Positions 16,829 to 25,581 are shown, counted from the stretch's first letter. The stretch: 64,000 bases of DNA from Sphingomonas gellani (GCF_900110035.1 NZ_FOCF01000001.1:248001-312000); one strand, 5' to 3'. The notes: generated from the sequence alone by a model not told the origin. Made by a program: numbers and translations.

Positions 16829-18184
16829 TCAGGCGGGCAGCGGTTCCGCCGTGCCGCGCGGGTTGCCGACCGTGTCGCCCGACCGGAACCGGTCCATGTC
16901 GAGGATGCCGAGCCGCTTGGCGACGATCGTCGGGATCAGGCTCTGTCCTGCCACGTTGACGGCCGTGCGCCCCATGTCGAGGATGGGATCGATCGCCAGC
17001 AGCAGCCCCGCGCCCTCCAGCGGCAGGCCGAGCGTGGTGAGCGTCAGCGTCAGCATCACGGTCGCTCCCGTCAGGCCGGCCGTGGCGGCGGAGCCCATGA
17101 CGGCGACGAACACGATCAGCAGATAGTGCGACAGCGACAAGGGCACGCCGAAGAACTGCGCGACGAAGATGGCGGCGATTGCCGGATAAATGGCGGCGCA
17201 CCCGTCCATCTTGGTCGTGGCGCCGAGCGGAACGGCAAAGGCGGCATAGGCGCGCGGCACGCCAAGGGCACGTTCCGTCACCTCCTCGGTCACTGGCAGC
17301 GTGCCGACCGACGAACGCGACACGAAGCCGAGTTGTATCGCGGGCCATGCTGAGGTGAAGAAGCGCCACGGGCTGAGACCGTGCGCGGTAAGCAGCAATG
17401 GGTAGACGACCAGCATCACCAGCGCGAGGCCCAGATACACGGCGCCGACGAAGCTGCCCAGCGCACCCATGGTCGACCAGCCATAGCGGGCGACGGCATC
17501 CCCGATCAGCGCGGCGGTGCCGATCGGCGTCAGGGCGATGACCCAGCGCAGCAGCCGGCGCATGATGGCGAGCAGCGACGCGTTGAAGGCTAGGAAAGGC
17601 TCGCCGTCGTGTCCCAGCCGCACCGCCGCCGTGCCCACCGCGACCGCCACCACCATGATCTGCAACACGTTGAACGACAGGCCCGTGCTGGCATGCCCGT
17701 CCTCCAGCGAAGTGGACGCGGTCAGGCCGATGAAATTGACCGGCACCAGCCCCTTCAGGAAGTCGATCCACGACCCCGTGCTGGTCGGGGCGACGGCGGC
17801 GGCGCGGTCGATGCCGGCATGCAGTCCGGGCTGGATCACCACGCCCAGCACGATGCCGATCGACACGGCGATCAGCGCGGTGATGGCGAACCATATCAGC
17901 GTCTGGGCGACCAGCCGCGCCGCGTTCTGCAGGTCGCGCAGCGCCGCCACCGATCCGACGATCGCGGCGAACACCAGCGGCGGCACCAGCGCCTTCAGCA
18001 ACTGAACGAAGATCTGGCCCACCGTCCGCAATGCCTCGCCGAGCGCGGTCGCCTGTCCCGGAGTGTGCGGCAGGTCGCGCGCGATCAGACCGAGCAGGAC
18101 GCCCGCGATCATGCCCAACAGGACCTGGACACCGAATGAGGGCAGGCGCAGGCGCGGCCTGGAGGAAAGAGACGAGGCAGTCAT
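16829..18184 (-). CDS. Dicarboxylate/amino acid:cation symporter (DAACS family, 451 aa)
   Basis: The glutamate transporter fold is evident: N-terminal membrane helices, the serine-rich hairpin (SRSSVGTLPVTEEV), LGATTKMDGCAAIYPAIAAIFVA and the C-terminal MGSAATAGLTGATVMLTLT. These are the HP1, TM7 and HP2 elements that bind substrate and cations in GltP/DctA. Such proteins import C4-dicarboxylates or acidic amino acids. The substrate cannot be separated by eye. It is divergent from nadA, whose precursor is aspartate, so aspartate uptake is a reasonable but unproven guess. Confidence 0.92.
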   Translation of the reverse strand: MTASSLSSRPRLRLPSFGVQVLLGMIAGVLLGLIARDLPHTPGQATALGEALRTVGQIFVQLLKALVPPLVFAAIVGSVAALRDLQNAARLVAQTLIWFAITALIAVSIGIVLGVVIQPGLHAGIDRAAAVAPTSTGSWIDFLKGLVPVNFIGLTASTSLEDGHASTGLSFNVLQIMVVAVAVGTAAVRLGHDGEPFLAFNASLLAIMRRLLRWVIALTPIGTAALIGDAVARYGWSTMGALGSFVGAVYLGLALVMLVVYPLLLTAHGLSPWRFFTSAWPAIQLGFVSRSSVGTLPVTEEVTERALGVPRAYAAFAVPLGATTKMDGCAAIYPAIAAIFVAQFFGVPLSLSHYLLIVFVAVMGSAATAGLTGATVMLTLTLTTLGLPLEGAGLLLAIDPILDMGRTAVNVAGQSLIPTIVAKRLGILDMDRFRSGDTVGNPRGTAEPLPA

Positions 18185-18300
18185 GCCACGCGATGTGGGG
18201 CCTGTCGGCTGCAAACCCGAGATAGAACATCTCGCCCCCCGCAAAGGCAGAATGTGGCGGAGACTTGATCGATGCGCGCGCGCGGGCCAAATGCCGGTCC

Positions 18301-19299
18301 ATGGAACAACCCCTGAACCTGTCCGGCCTAGACCTGCGTGCGGAAATCGATCGTCTGCGTCGCGAACGCAACGCGGTGGTGCTGGCGCATTACTACCAGA
18401 AGCCGGAGTTGCAGGACCTGGCGGATTTCGTCGGCGACAGCCTGGACCTCAGCCGCAAGGCGGCGGAGACCGACGCGGACGTGATCGCGTTCTGCGGCGT
18501 TCGCTTCATGGCGGAAACGGCCAAGATCCTATCACCGAACAAGACGGTGGTGCTGCCCGACATGGACGCCGGATGCTCGCTCGAGGACAGCTGCCCGCCG
18601 GAACAGTTCGCTGCATTCCGCGCGGCGCACCCGGATCATATCGCGCTGACCTACATCAACTGTTCGGCGGAAGTGAAGGGGCTGAGCGACATCATCGTCA
18701 CCTCCTCATCCGCGGAGACGATCCTGGCGAAGCTGCCTGCGGACCAGAAGATCATCTTCGGCCCCGACCGCAATCTGGGCGGCTATCTGGCGCGCAAGAC
18801 CGGACGCGACCTGTTGCTGTGGCCGGGGGTGTGCATCGTGCACGAGGCGTTCAGCGAAACCGAGCTCCTCAAGCTGCGCGCGCAGCATCCCACCGCGCCG
18901 ATCGCCGCGCATCCGGAATGTCCGGCGGTGATCCTGGATCATGCCGATTATGTCGGCTCGACCCGCGGCATCCTTGATTATGCAAAGGCGATGTCGGGCG
19001 ACACGCTGATCGTCGCGACCGAACCGCACATCATCCACCAGATGGAAAAGGCGCTTCCGGGCAAGCACTTCATCGGTGCCCCAGGTGCGGACGGCAACTG
19101 CAACTGCAACATCTGTCCGTACATGGCGCTCAACACGATGGAAAAGCTGTACGTGGCGCTGCGCGACCTGAAACCGCAGATCGAGATCGAGGAAGGACTG
19201 CGCCTGCGTGCGAAGAAGAGCCTGGATGCGATGCTGAGCATGGCGAGCAGCAGCGTCGGGCAGGGCGACCTGGGTCCGGCGCGGGTCACGGGCGACTGA
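18301..19299 (+). CDS. nadA: Quinolinate synthase
   Basis: NadA condenses iminoaspartate with dihydroxyacetone phosphate to quinolinate using a [4Fe-4S] cluster. The cluster cysteines fit DMDAGCSLEDSC, HPECPAVI and CNCNICPYM. VLAHYYQKPELQDLADFVGDS is the N-terminal substrate motif. The ATG at 18301 begins the family homology (332 aa); an upstream in-frame ATG is less likely. nadC lies 1.4 kb downstream on the same strand, but nadB is not present in the window. Confidence 0.97.
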   Translation: MEQPLNLSGLDLRAEIDRLRRERNAVVLAHYYQKPELQDLADFVGDSLDLSRKAAETDADVIAFCGVRFMAETAKILSPNKTVVLPDMDAGCSLEDSCPPEQFAAFRAAHPDHIALTYINCSAEVKGLSDIIVTSSSAETILAKLPADQKIIFGPDRNLGGYLARKTGRDLLLWPGVCIVHEAFSETELLKLRAQHPTAPIAAHPECPAVILDHADYVGSTRGILDYAKAMSGDTLIVATEPHIIHQMEKALPGKHFIGAPGADGNCNCNICPYMALNTMEKLYVALRDLKPQIEIEEGLRLRAKKSLDAMLSMASSSVGQGDLGPARVTGD

Positions 19300-19304
19300 C
19301 CGCA

Positions 19305-19396
19305 GGCCGGCCTGGACCGGCCGATTGGCCGGACTTAGCGCGAGTTCCCGGCCGAGCAGAGGCGTCGGCTACCGGGTCCGATCGGGCCGGTAGCCG
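19305..19396. terminator. Two hairpins between convergent nadA and ppk2
   Basis: The first stem is GGCCGG (19305-19310) with CCGGCC (19317-19322). The second is CGGCTACCGG (19366-19375) with CCGGTAGCCG (19387-19396), a perfect ten-base-pair stem. Neither has a strong T tract. Their place between convergent genes suggests a bidirectional terminator region. Confidence 0.6.
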
Positions 19397-19422
19397 GGTT
19401 GATCCTCACAGCCTCACGATCA

Positions 19423-20199
19423 TCAACGCGCCAGCCGACCGTCGCTGGTCGCGGCACGATCGAATGGAAACAGGATCGCCGGATCGGGCAGGTCCACCTC
19501 GGTCGCCACGTCAGGCGGCGCGATCGTGCGCAGCAGGTGCTGGATGATCGCGCGCCGAGCCTGTTTCTTGTGGTCGCCGCGCACGACGATCCACGGAGCG
19601 ATGGCGCTGTGGGTGCGCGCCAGCATGGTGTCGCGCGCGGCGGAATAGCTGTCCCACTTTTCCTGCGCGACCGCGTCGAGCGGTGACGTCTTCAGCGCCT
19701 TCAGCGGATCGCTGCGCCGCGACTCCAGCCGTTCGGCCTGCGTGTCCTTGTCGATGTCGAGCCAGAACTTGACCAGGCGAATGCCGCTTTCGACCAGCAT
19801 CGCCTCGAACACCGGCGCGTCGTCGAGGAAGCGGGCCTGTTCCTCCGGGGTGGAGAAATTCATCACGACCTCCACGCCGCCGCGATTGTACCAGCTGCGG
19901 TTGAAGATCACGAGTTCGCCCGCCGCGGGCAGATGGCCGGCATAGCGCTGGAAATACCATTGCGACCGTTCGCGGTCGCTGGGTTTGGGCAGGGCCACCA
20001 CGCGCGTGTTGCGGATCGACAGATGCTGGACGATCGTGCGGATCGCGCCGTCCTTGCCCGCCGCGTCGCGGCCTTCCAGCACGACCACCACGCGATCGCC
20101 GGTTTCGGCCATCGCCGCCTGCGTACGGACAAGCCCGAGCTGAAGGACGTCATCGCGCGACAGGTCGTCGTGATCGTCGGAATGCTTGTTCTTGCTCAT
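19423..20199 (-). CDS. ppk2: Polyphosphate kinase 2
   Basis: PPK2 enzymes move phosphate between polyphosphate and nucleotides, usually making GTP or ATP from poly-P. The P-loop-like Walker A motif is EGRDAAGKDGAI (about residue 42). The Walker B-like region reads IFNRSWYNRGG (about residue 98), with Asn where Asp is often found. A KPSDRERSQWYFQRY segment and a lid region rich in Arg complete the family pattern. The length, 258 aa, is typical of the single-domain class. Its ATG overlaps the stop of the upstream disordered protein gene (ATGA), so the two are coupled. Confidence 0.93.
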   Translation of the reverse strand: MSKNKHSDDHDDLSRDDVLQLGLVRTQAAMAETGDRVVVVLEGRDAAGKDGAIRTIVQHLSIRNTRVVALPKPSDRERSQWYFQRYAGHLPAAGELVIFNRSWYNRGGVEVVMNFSTPEEQARFLDDAPVFEAMLVESGIRLVKFWLDIDKDTQAERLESRRSDPLKALKTSPLDAVAQEKWDSYSAARDTMLARTHSAIAPWIVVRGDHKKQARRAIIQHLLRTIAPPDVATEVDLPDPAILFPFDRAATSDGRLAR

Positions 20200-20573
20200 C
20201 GCCGGCCTCCGACGGTCGCGGGGCCATCATGACCGGGCTCGTCCGAGCGGGACAGAGGGTTCTCGTCGGGAGAGGGGTTGGCGGCGGCCTCTTCCTGCAC
20301 GGCGCGGGTGGCGGAGGGGTTCTGGCCATGCTCGTCCAGCGTCCCGGCGGGCAAGGGCACGTCGATCACCGCGTTCGGCGCGGTGCCCGTGCCCGCCGCC
20401 GCCGTGCCGCTGAGCGGATCGTCCGCCGCGGCAACCCCGCCAAGGCCGCCGCCGCCGACCATCGTGTCGGAACCTTGATCGTTCAGCACCGACGCTGCGT
20501 TGCGGTCGTCGCGGGCATTCGTGGTGGCGGCGATGTCGCTGGCGTCGGTGTTACTGGGGTTCGTGTCGGGCAT
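20196..20573 (-). CDS. Low-complexity, probably disordered protein coupled to ppk2 (125 aa)
   Basis: The protein is Gly-, Ala-, Asp- and Pro-rich, without any hydrophobic core or signal peptide (MPDTNPSNTDASDIAATTN at the start). A strong ribosome binding site (AAAGGAG) lies six bases upstream of the ATG, and the 3' end overlaps the ppk2 start by four bases. This supports a real gene rather than a random frame. The frame stays open upstream to 21056, antisense to nadC, but that part has no coding support. No function is recognised. It may be a stress-induced hydrophilin-like protein. Confidence 0.7.
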   Translation of the reverse strand: MPDTNPSNTDASDIAATTNARDDRNAASVLNDQGSDTMVGGGGLGGVAAADDPLSGTAAAGTGTAPNAVIDVPLPAGTLDEHGQNPSATRAVQEEAAANPSPDENPLSRSDEPGHDGPATVGGRR

Positions 20574-20596
20574 CAAGCGATCTCCTTTCACAGGGT

Positions 20597-20621
20597 AACG
20601 CGCGGGCGTCCGATCCGTTCG
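20597..20621 (-). promoter_or_regulatory. Candidate EcfG promoter for the ppk2 operon
   Basis: On the minus strand, CGAAC (20621-20617), a 16-base spacer and CGTT (20600-20597) differ from the EcfG consensus GGAAC-N16/17-CGTT by one base. The predicted start of transcription would leave a very short leader before the ribosome binding site at 20588-20582. This is a consensus match only. Confidence 0.35.
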
Positions 20622-20703
20622 CTGTGCCGGCGTGGCGGTTCGGCTGGCCTTGGCGTGCAACCATGCTATCGAGGCGTGATCCCTCAGGAGCCCGACCCCC
20701 GCG

Positions 20704-21558
20704 ATGACCGTGCCGTTCGCCCTTGACGGGTTCGACCCCGCCGCTTTTGTCCGGGACGTGCTGGCGGAGGATCTGGGCGATGCCGGCGATATTACCTCCA
20801 CGGCCGTGATCCCGGCCGACGCCCGGTTCCGTGCGGTGATGGACAGCCGCGATACGATCGTGGCCGCGGGCCTGCCGCTGGCGGAGGCGTTCTTTCGTGC
20901 GCTCGATCCGGACATGCAGGTGGAGCGGCTGGTGGCGGACGGCGACCGGGTAGAGCCGGGCACGGCGCTGATGCGGATGGAGGGCAACGCCCGCGCGATG
21001 CTGACGGCGGAGCGGTCGGCGCTGAATACGGTGCAGCATCTGTCGGGCATCGCCACGCTGACCCGGTCCTATGCCGATCGTATCGCGGGCAGCGGCGCGC
21101 GGTTGCTCGACACGCGCAAGACGATCCCCGGGCTGCGGCGGCTGGAGAAATATGCCACCCGCATGGGCGGCGCGACGAACCATCGCATGGGCTTGTGGGA
21201 CGCGGCGATGATAAAGGACAACCATGTCGCGGTCGCCGGCGGCATCGGCCCCGCCGTGAAGCGGGCGCGGTTGGCGGGTATCGCATCCATCATCGTCGAG
21301 GTGGACCGGCTGGATCAGATCGCGCCCGCGCTGGAGGCGGGGGCGACGCACCTGCTGCTCGACAACATGCCGCCCGCGACTCTGCGCGAGGCAGTAGCCA
21401 TGGTCGCCGGGCGCGTGCCGACGGAAGCGTCGGGTGGCATCGACCTGGACACGATCGGCGCGGTTGCGGACACCGGGGTCAGCTTCATTTCCGTCGGGCG
21501 GCTTACCCAGTCGGCACCGGCGGCGGACATCGGACTGGACGTGGCGACCGCGCGCTGA
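20704..21558 (+). CDS. nadC: Nicotinate-nucleotide pyrophosphorylase (carboxylating)
   Basis: NadC converts quinolinate and PRPP to nicotinate mononucleotide and CO2. Signatures include EDLGDAGDITS near the N-terminus, LNTVQHLSGIATLT, LDTRKTIPGLRRLEKYA and the phosphate-binding C-terminal barrel end EASGGIDLDTIGAVADTGVSFISVG. The length, 284 aa, is normal. It is followed by a small membrane protein and RNase T2, both closely packed, so a nadC-x-rnt2 transcript is likely. Confidence 0.97.
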   Translation: MTVPFALDGFDPAAFVRDVLAEDLGDAGDITSTAVIPADARFRAVMDSRDTIVAAGLPLAEAFFRALDPDMQVERLVADGDRVEPGTALMRMEGNARAMLTAERSALNTVQHLSGIATLTRSYADRIAGSGARLLDTRKTIPGLRRLEKYATRMGGATNHRMGLWDAAMIKDNHVAVAGGIGPAVKRARLAGIASIIVEVDRLDQIAPALEAGATHLLLDNMPPATLREAVAMVAGRVPTEASGGIDLDTIGAVADTGVSFISVGRLTQSAPAADIGLDVATAR

Positions 21559-21595
21559 CGCGGCGTCGAGAGGGTAACAGGGGGGGGGACGGAGC

Positions 21596-21988
21596 ATGGT
21601 CGGGCTGGACGGGGAAGATGGTGGGCTGATGCAGCGGCCGCCATCGATCGTGACGTTCGAACGCCTGTACCTGGCGTCGATCGCGCTGGGGCTGGCGAAC
21701 ACGTCGGTCGGCTGGACCGCGCGGCGGGCCATGCTGGACCAGAACCCGGCGGTGATCGCCAATCCGCAGCTTCATGGGATGTTGGGCGGGATGATGGCGG
21801 GCTTGGGTGCGCTGGGCGCTTTGGGCACGCTGATGACGCTGATCCAGGGGCACAGCCCGAGCGTGATGCTGTCGTTGCTGAGCCTGTTGTCCACTGCGCT
21901 CTCGATCGCGGCGGCGGTGTGCCTGTTCCGCGTCGACGCCTTGCCCTGGTTCGGCGAAACGCCTGATGAGCTGGAGACGGTTGAATGA
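21596..21988 (+). CDS. Small membrane protein of unknown function (130 aa)
   Basis: At least three hydrophobic segments are present (LYLASIALGLANTSV, MMAGLGALGALGTLMTLI, LLSLLSTALSIAAAVCLF), with an acidic C-terminus. GGACGGAG lies just before the ATG at 21596. An internal ATG at 21629 is an alternative start that still leaves all helices. The 3' end overlaps the RNase T2 start by four bases. I do not recognise the family. Confidence 0.75.
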   Translation: MVGLDGEDGGLMQRPPSIVTFERLYLASIALGLANTSVGWTARRAMLDQNPAVIANPQLHGMLGGMMAGLGALGALGTLMTLIQGHSPSVMLSLLSLLSTALSIAAAVCLFRVDALPWFGETPDELETVE

Positions 21989-22698
21989 AGCGTATGATTC
22001 TTACCGGCGTCGTGGCGCTGTCGCTGCCGGTGGCGGCGCAGGGGCAGGCCTATCGCTGCTCGGTGCCAGCGACGGTCGAGCGTCCGCGTCCGGACCTGCC
22101 GAGCGCCGACCAGCCGAGCCGGGTGCTGCCGATCGGCAGCTACACCTTGGCTGTGACCTGGGCCCCGGAATACTGCCGCGGTCATGCGCGTCAGCCGTCC
22201 GCCCGTTTTCAGTGCGGCGGCGGCAACCGGTTCGGCTTCACGCTGCACGGGCTTTGGCCGGACGGGGTGGGGAAGGACTGGCCGCAATATTGCAAGTCCA
22301 CGCCCATCCTGCCGCGCGCGGTGATCCGGGCGAACATGTGCGCGACGCCGTCGGCACAGCTGTTGCAGCATGAATGGTCGAAGCACGGCACCTGCATGCC
22401 GGGCGTGCGCCCCGCCGCCTATTTCCAGCGCTCGACCGGCCTGTATGCGCGGTTGCGGTATCCGGACATGGATGCCCTGTCGCGCGGCGCGATCACCGCC
22501 GGCGGACTGGCGCGGGCGGTGGCGGCGGCTAATCCGGGGATGAGCGCGGATATGATGCGAATCACGGCCAATCGTCACGGCTGGCTGGACGAGATCTGGT
22601 TCTGTCTGGACAAGCAGTTCCGCTACACCCGCTGCCCTGTGCATCAGGGCGGGTTGGACCCGGCCGCCTCGATCAAGATCTGGCGCGGGGCGCGGTAG
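21985..22698 (+). CDS. Secreted ribonuclease T2 family protein (237 aa)
   Basis: The two catalytic segments of the T2 family are intact: FGFTLHGLWPDG (first histidine) and LLQHEWSKHGTCMPG (Glu-His-Lys-His). A signal peptide (MKRMILTGVVALSLPVAAQGQA) directs export to the periplasm, and several cysteines suggest disulfides. RNase T2 enzymes cleave RNA non-specifically through 2',3'-cyclic phosphates. The E. coli homologue is RNase I. The start overlaps the upstream gene stop (ATGA). Possible roles are RNA scavenging or periplasmic RNA turnover. Confidence 0.93.
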   Translation: MKRMILTGVVALSLPVAAQGQAYRCSVPATVERPRPDLPSADQPSRVLPIGSYTLAVTWAPEYCRGHARQPSARFQCGGGNRFGFTLHGLWPDGVGKDWPQYCKSTPILPRAVIRANMCATPSAQLLQHEWSKHGTCMPGVRPAAYFQRSTGLYARLRYPDMDALSRGAITAGGLARAVAAANPGMSADMMRITANRHGWLDEIWFCLDKQFRYTRCPVHQGGLDPAASIKIWRGAR

Positions 22699-22751
22699 TC
22701 CCTCCCTGCGCGGACTCAGAGATCGTCAGGCGGAGGTGCGGCGACGCTGGA

Positions 22752-23168
22752 TCAACGCCGCGCCTCGATCGTCGCGGTGGCAGGATGATGGCGGTCGAGG
22801 TGGCGTTTGACGATGCGCAGGTTGCGGGTGTTAGAGCGGAAGAAGAAGTCCGGCACCGCGCCGACCAGCGGGATCATGCCCAGCGCCCAGTCGAAGGCGA
22901 TATTGCCGGCCATGCGCGCAACCTGCGTCTTCGACATGCCGAGGTTGCGCGCCTCCCAGGCCAGATACGCGCCGAAACCGGCACCAATCGTGCTGCCGGC
23001 GACCGGGATCAGGTCGATGATGACGTCCAGGCCCATGCGACGGTTCGTGCCGGGGATACGGATCAATCCCTCCAACAGCCGTTCCACCGTCTCGATGCGC
23101 TGGCGCACGGCGGCGGCGTCACGTCCGATCGGGAGTTGCCGGGACATGGCAGTGAGGTGCGGGTTCAT
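22752..23168 (-). CDS. DUF4112 domain protein (138 aa)
   Basis: The protein contains the DUF4112 pattern: GLDVIIDLIPVAGSTIGAGFGAYLAWEARNLGMSK-like two-helix membrane region (about 22928-23033) and the repeat FDWALGMIPLVGAVPDFFFRSN. Two hydrophobic segments with repeated IPLVGxxxD motifs suggest a membrane-embedded fold. No function is known for the family. The ATG at 23168 overlaps the stop of the upstream substrate-binding lipoprotein gene, so the two genes are translationally coupled. Confidence 0.85.
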   Translation of the reverse strand: MNPHLTAMSRQLPIGRDAAAVRQRIETVERLLEGLIRIPGTNRRMGLDVIIDLIPVAGSTIGAGFGAYLAWEARNLGMSKTQVARMAGNIAFDWALGMIPLVGAVPDFFFRSNTRNLRIVKRHLDRHHPATATIEARR

Positions 23169-24640
23169 GGTACCGAAGTGGTGGTGGCACGTAGCCGGTT
23201 CAACGGGTGCCATGCGCGCGCGTTCGGCGTCCAGCGGGTCAGGCGCTGCGCGACAAGCGACCAGCGCAGCGGGCGCGCCAGCGGGATGAAGCTGGCATCT
23301 GCGGTCAGCGCGGCGTCGGCCGCGGCGATCAGGCGTGATCGCTCCGCCAGCGTCGGCGCGTCACGGGCGGCAATCAGCGCGGCGGCGGCCTGATCGCCGC
23401 AGGCGCGGCACGCGGTCGCCAGGTACCAGCGGGCGCTGTCATACGGCGCGACGGCATCAACCAGCGCCAACTCCGCCGGCGCGCCGGGCGCGACGCGATC
23501 CAGCGTCACGCCGATAGAGGCCAGGCTGGCGGCAAGGCGGGCGAACAGCAGGCGGCCGCCCGGCGCATCGGGCAGGGCCAGGCGCAGGCGAACGGGCGGG
23601 CCCGGCCACAGCGCGACCTGCGCCGCGGCGGCCAAACGCCGTTCGGCAAGCGCCTGTGCCGTCCAGGGCGCGGCCGCGGGCGGAAGCGACGAGTCGAGCT
23701 GGTCGGGCAACAATGTCTCGGTCGGGGTCCAACCGGGCTGGACGGCATCCAGCACCGCTGCCCGGTCGACCGCCTCGGACAGCGCGGCCCGGTTGCGCGG
23801 GTCGGCCAAGAAGCCGTCGCGTGACAGAATCGCCAGTCCGAACAGCCCGCTGGCCGTGTCGGTGCGGATGTTCACCGGCGCGACCTGCGCCGCCGCGACC
23901 AGTGGCCAGTCGGCGAAGGTGCCGCCCTCCACCAGGTCCGACCGTCGCGCTGCGAAGCGGGCGACGGCCATGGCGGCGCTCTCGCCGATCAGCCGGACGT
24001 CATTGGCCGCATCGTCGCGAACCTCCTGATCCGGATCGCGATCGGGATCGGGCGCCGGGCGGAGCAAGGGCGCGATGCCGGCCTGGATCACGCGGAAGGG
24101 GCCGGTGCCGACCGTGCCGCGCGGGCGCAGCAATGCCATTTCCGGCTGAGCGAACAGGCTGAGCAGATCGGGGCGCGGCCGCTTCAACCGGACCTCGATC
24201 ACCTCCGGCGTCATCGCCACGATCGCATCGACGGCGGTGAGGAAAGGGGCGAGCGGGTTGCTCGACCGGGGCGCGACGTGCCTGCGGAGTGCGGCGACGA
24301 CCTCTTCGGCGGAAACGGGCGTTTCATCGGGCCAGGTCGCACGGCGCAAGCGGAAGATGTAGGTCATGCCGTCGTCGATGACGGTCCAGCGCTCCGCCAG
24401 CCCCGGCTCGATCTGGCCCGTGGCATCGAAGCGGACGAGACCCTGAGCGAGCGAGTCGAGCGTCAGCCGCTCCGACGTATCGAGCGGTCGCCGGTCCGGG
24501 TCCGCCATGCGCAACGGACCACCGATCGCGCTGACGATCACCGCGCCGCTGTCGGGCCGTCGATTGCAGCCGGCGGATGCGAGCATCAGGAGCAGCAGGG
24601 CCGCGCCACGGCCCGTCCGCAGGAGGCCACGAAACTTCAT
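23165..24640 (-). CDS. Oligopeptide-type ABC transporter substrate-binding lipoprotein (SBP_bac_5, 491 aa)
   Basis: The N-terminus ends in a lipobox (LLLLMLASAGC), predicting a lipoprotein anchored in the membrane. The body has the family-5 solute-binding pattern: LTLDSLAQGLVRFDATGQI, the LAERWTVIDDGMTYIFRLR segment and a TGPFRVIQ turn. Related proteins bind oligopeptides, nickel or nucleoside antibiotics. No ABC permease or ATPase gene is adjacent; instead a DUF4112 gene follows with a four-base overlap. The orphan state suggests either a shared transporter elsewhere or a non-transport binding role. Confidence 0.85.
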   Translation of the reverse strand: MKFRGLLRTGRGAALLLLMLASAGCNRRPDSGAVIVSAIGGPLRMADPDRRPLDTSERLTLDSLAQGLVRFDATGQIEPGLAERWTVIDDGMTYIFRLRRATWPDETPVSAEEVVAALRRHVAPRSSNPLAPFLTAVDAIVAMTPEVIEVRLKRPRPDLLSLFAQPEMALLRPRGTVGTGPFRVIQAGIAPLLRPAPDPDRDPDQEVRDDAANDVRLIGESAAMAVARFAARRSDLVEGGTFADWPLVAAAQVAPVNIRTDTASGLFGLAILSRDGFLADPRNRAALSEAVDRAAVLDAVQPGWTPTETLLPDQLDSSLPPAAAPWTAQALAERRLAAAAQVALWPGPPVRLRLALPDAPGGRLLFARLAASLASIGVTLDRVAPGAPAELALVDAVAPYDSARWYLATACRACGDQAAAALIAARDAPTLAERSRLIAAADAALTADASFIPLARPLRWSLVAQRLTRWTPNARAWHPLNRLRATTTSVP

Positions 24641-25170
24641 GTCGCGGGGCTGGGTGGCTGGCATCCGCGTCTCATCGCAGAGTTCGCCACCATGATCCAC
24701 CGCCCGTGCCTATGGTACTGGCAGGTCGGTAGTCGCGCTGGCCGGTCCAAAGCCGGAATGGGGGATAGCCCCTGGGGAGGAAGGAGCTGTGTCGGGGTTG
24801 GGTGTTGAGCGGGCGGTCACACACTGCGCAGCGATCGAGCAGCTTCGGCAGATCAGTAGAGTGCGCTGACCGACGCCGGCTTACCCGGCGGCACGGAATG
24901 GTGATGACAGTGGTAGGGGATCTATGGGGTTCAGCCCCGAACGGGGATTTCAGCACCTGCTCGCTTCGCGCAGTGGGCAATGAGCGATAATCGCCAGGCG
25001 CGGCTCTTAGTCCCGCTGATAGATTGAGGGTCCGGTCGTCAGTGCCGGTTCAACCCGCCCGGCCGTGTGTGTGAGCTGTTAACGATAACTATTCCGACAG
25101 TATTGCGCCGACCGCGCAAGCAAAGATGCGCAAGTCTGCAAATTGCTCGGCGCGGAGCCGACGATGCCAT
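24641..25170. other. 530-base intergenic region without a recognisable gene
   Basis: The stretch between the substrate-binding lipoprotein gene and tRNA-Leu has open frames on both strands (up to ~100 codons), but none has a good ribosome binding site or family resemblance. Base composition is slightly lower in GC near the tRNA. It could hold promoters or a small RNA; I see no decisive structure. Confidence 0.5.
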
Positions 25171-25255
25171 TGGTGCGGACGGCGGGACTCGAACCCGCAC
25201 TCCATACGGAAGCCGATTTTAAGTCGGCAGCGTCTACCGATTCCGCCACGCCCGC
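25171..25255 (-). tRNA. tRNA-Leu (anticodon TAA)
   Basis: On the minus strand the acceptor arm GCGGGCG pairs with CGTCCGC with one G-T wobble, followed by a discriminator A and an encoded CCA (25171-25173). The anticodon loop reads CTTAAAA (anticodon TAA), the T arm contains GGTTCGAGTCC, and there is a long variable arm as expected for class II tRNA-Leu. The length is 85 bases. Confidence 0.96.
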
Positions 25256-25302
25256 TCGTACTCGGCGCTCAGCGCCGGTGAGACTGGAAGTTATCGCCTG
25301 CC

Positions 25303-25581
25303 TCAGACGTTGAGGCGCAGGCGCATTTCCTTGCCCGGCTTGAAATAGGGCACGCGCTTTGCAGTCACGTCCACGACTTCGCCGGTGCGCGGGTTGCGGC
25401 CGGTACGAGCATCGCGGGCCCGGGTCGAAAACGCGCCGAAGCCGCGCAGTTCGACGCGTCCATCCACCGCCAGCCGGCCGATGATTGTGTCGAAGAAGGT
25501 CGTGACGATAGTCTCGATCTCGCGCGGGGCGAGCCCCGGATTGCTCTGGGCAATCTTTTGCACAAGTTCTGAACGGATCAT
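25303..25581 (-). CDS. ihfB: Integration host factor beta subunit (HU/IHF family)
   Basis: This 92-residue DNA-bending protein has the HU/IHF fold. [17 protein letters not shown] is the helical start, [20 protein letters not shown] and NPRTGEVV form the beta-arm with the intercalating proline, and [17 protein letters not shown] is the C-terminus. It lies downstream of rpsA on the same strand, the order seen for ihfB in many Proteobacteria. The rpsA terminator hairpin lies between them, so separate transcription is likely. Confidence 0.95.
   Translation of the reverse strand: MIRSELVQKIAQSNPGLAPREIETIVTTFFDTIIGRLAVDGRVELRGFGAFSTRARDARTGRNPRTGEVVDVTAKRVPYFKPGKEMRLRLNV

Noticed and set aside
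20551..21762. 403-codon minus-strand frame over nadC
   Set aside because: Antisense to a firmly assigned gene, no recognisable domain.
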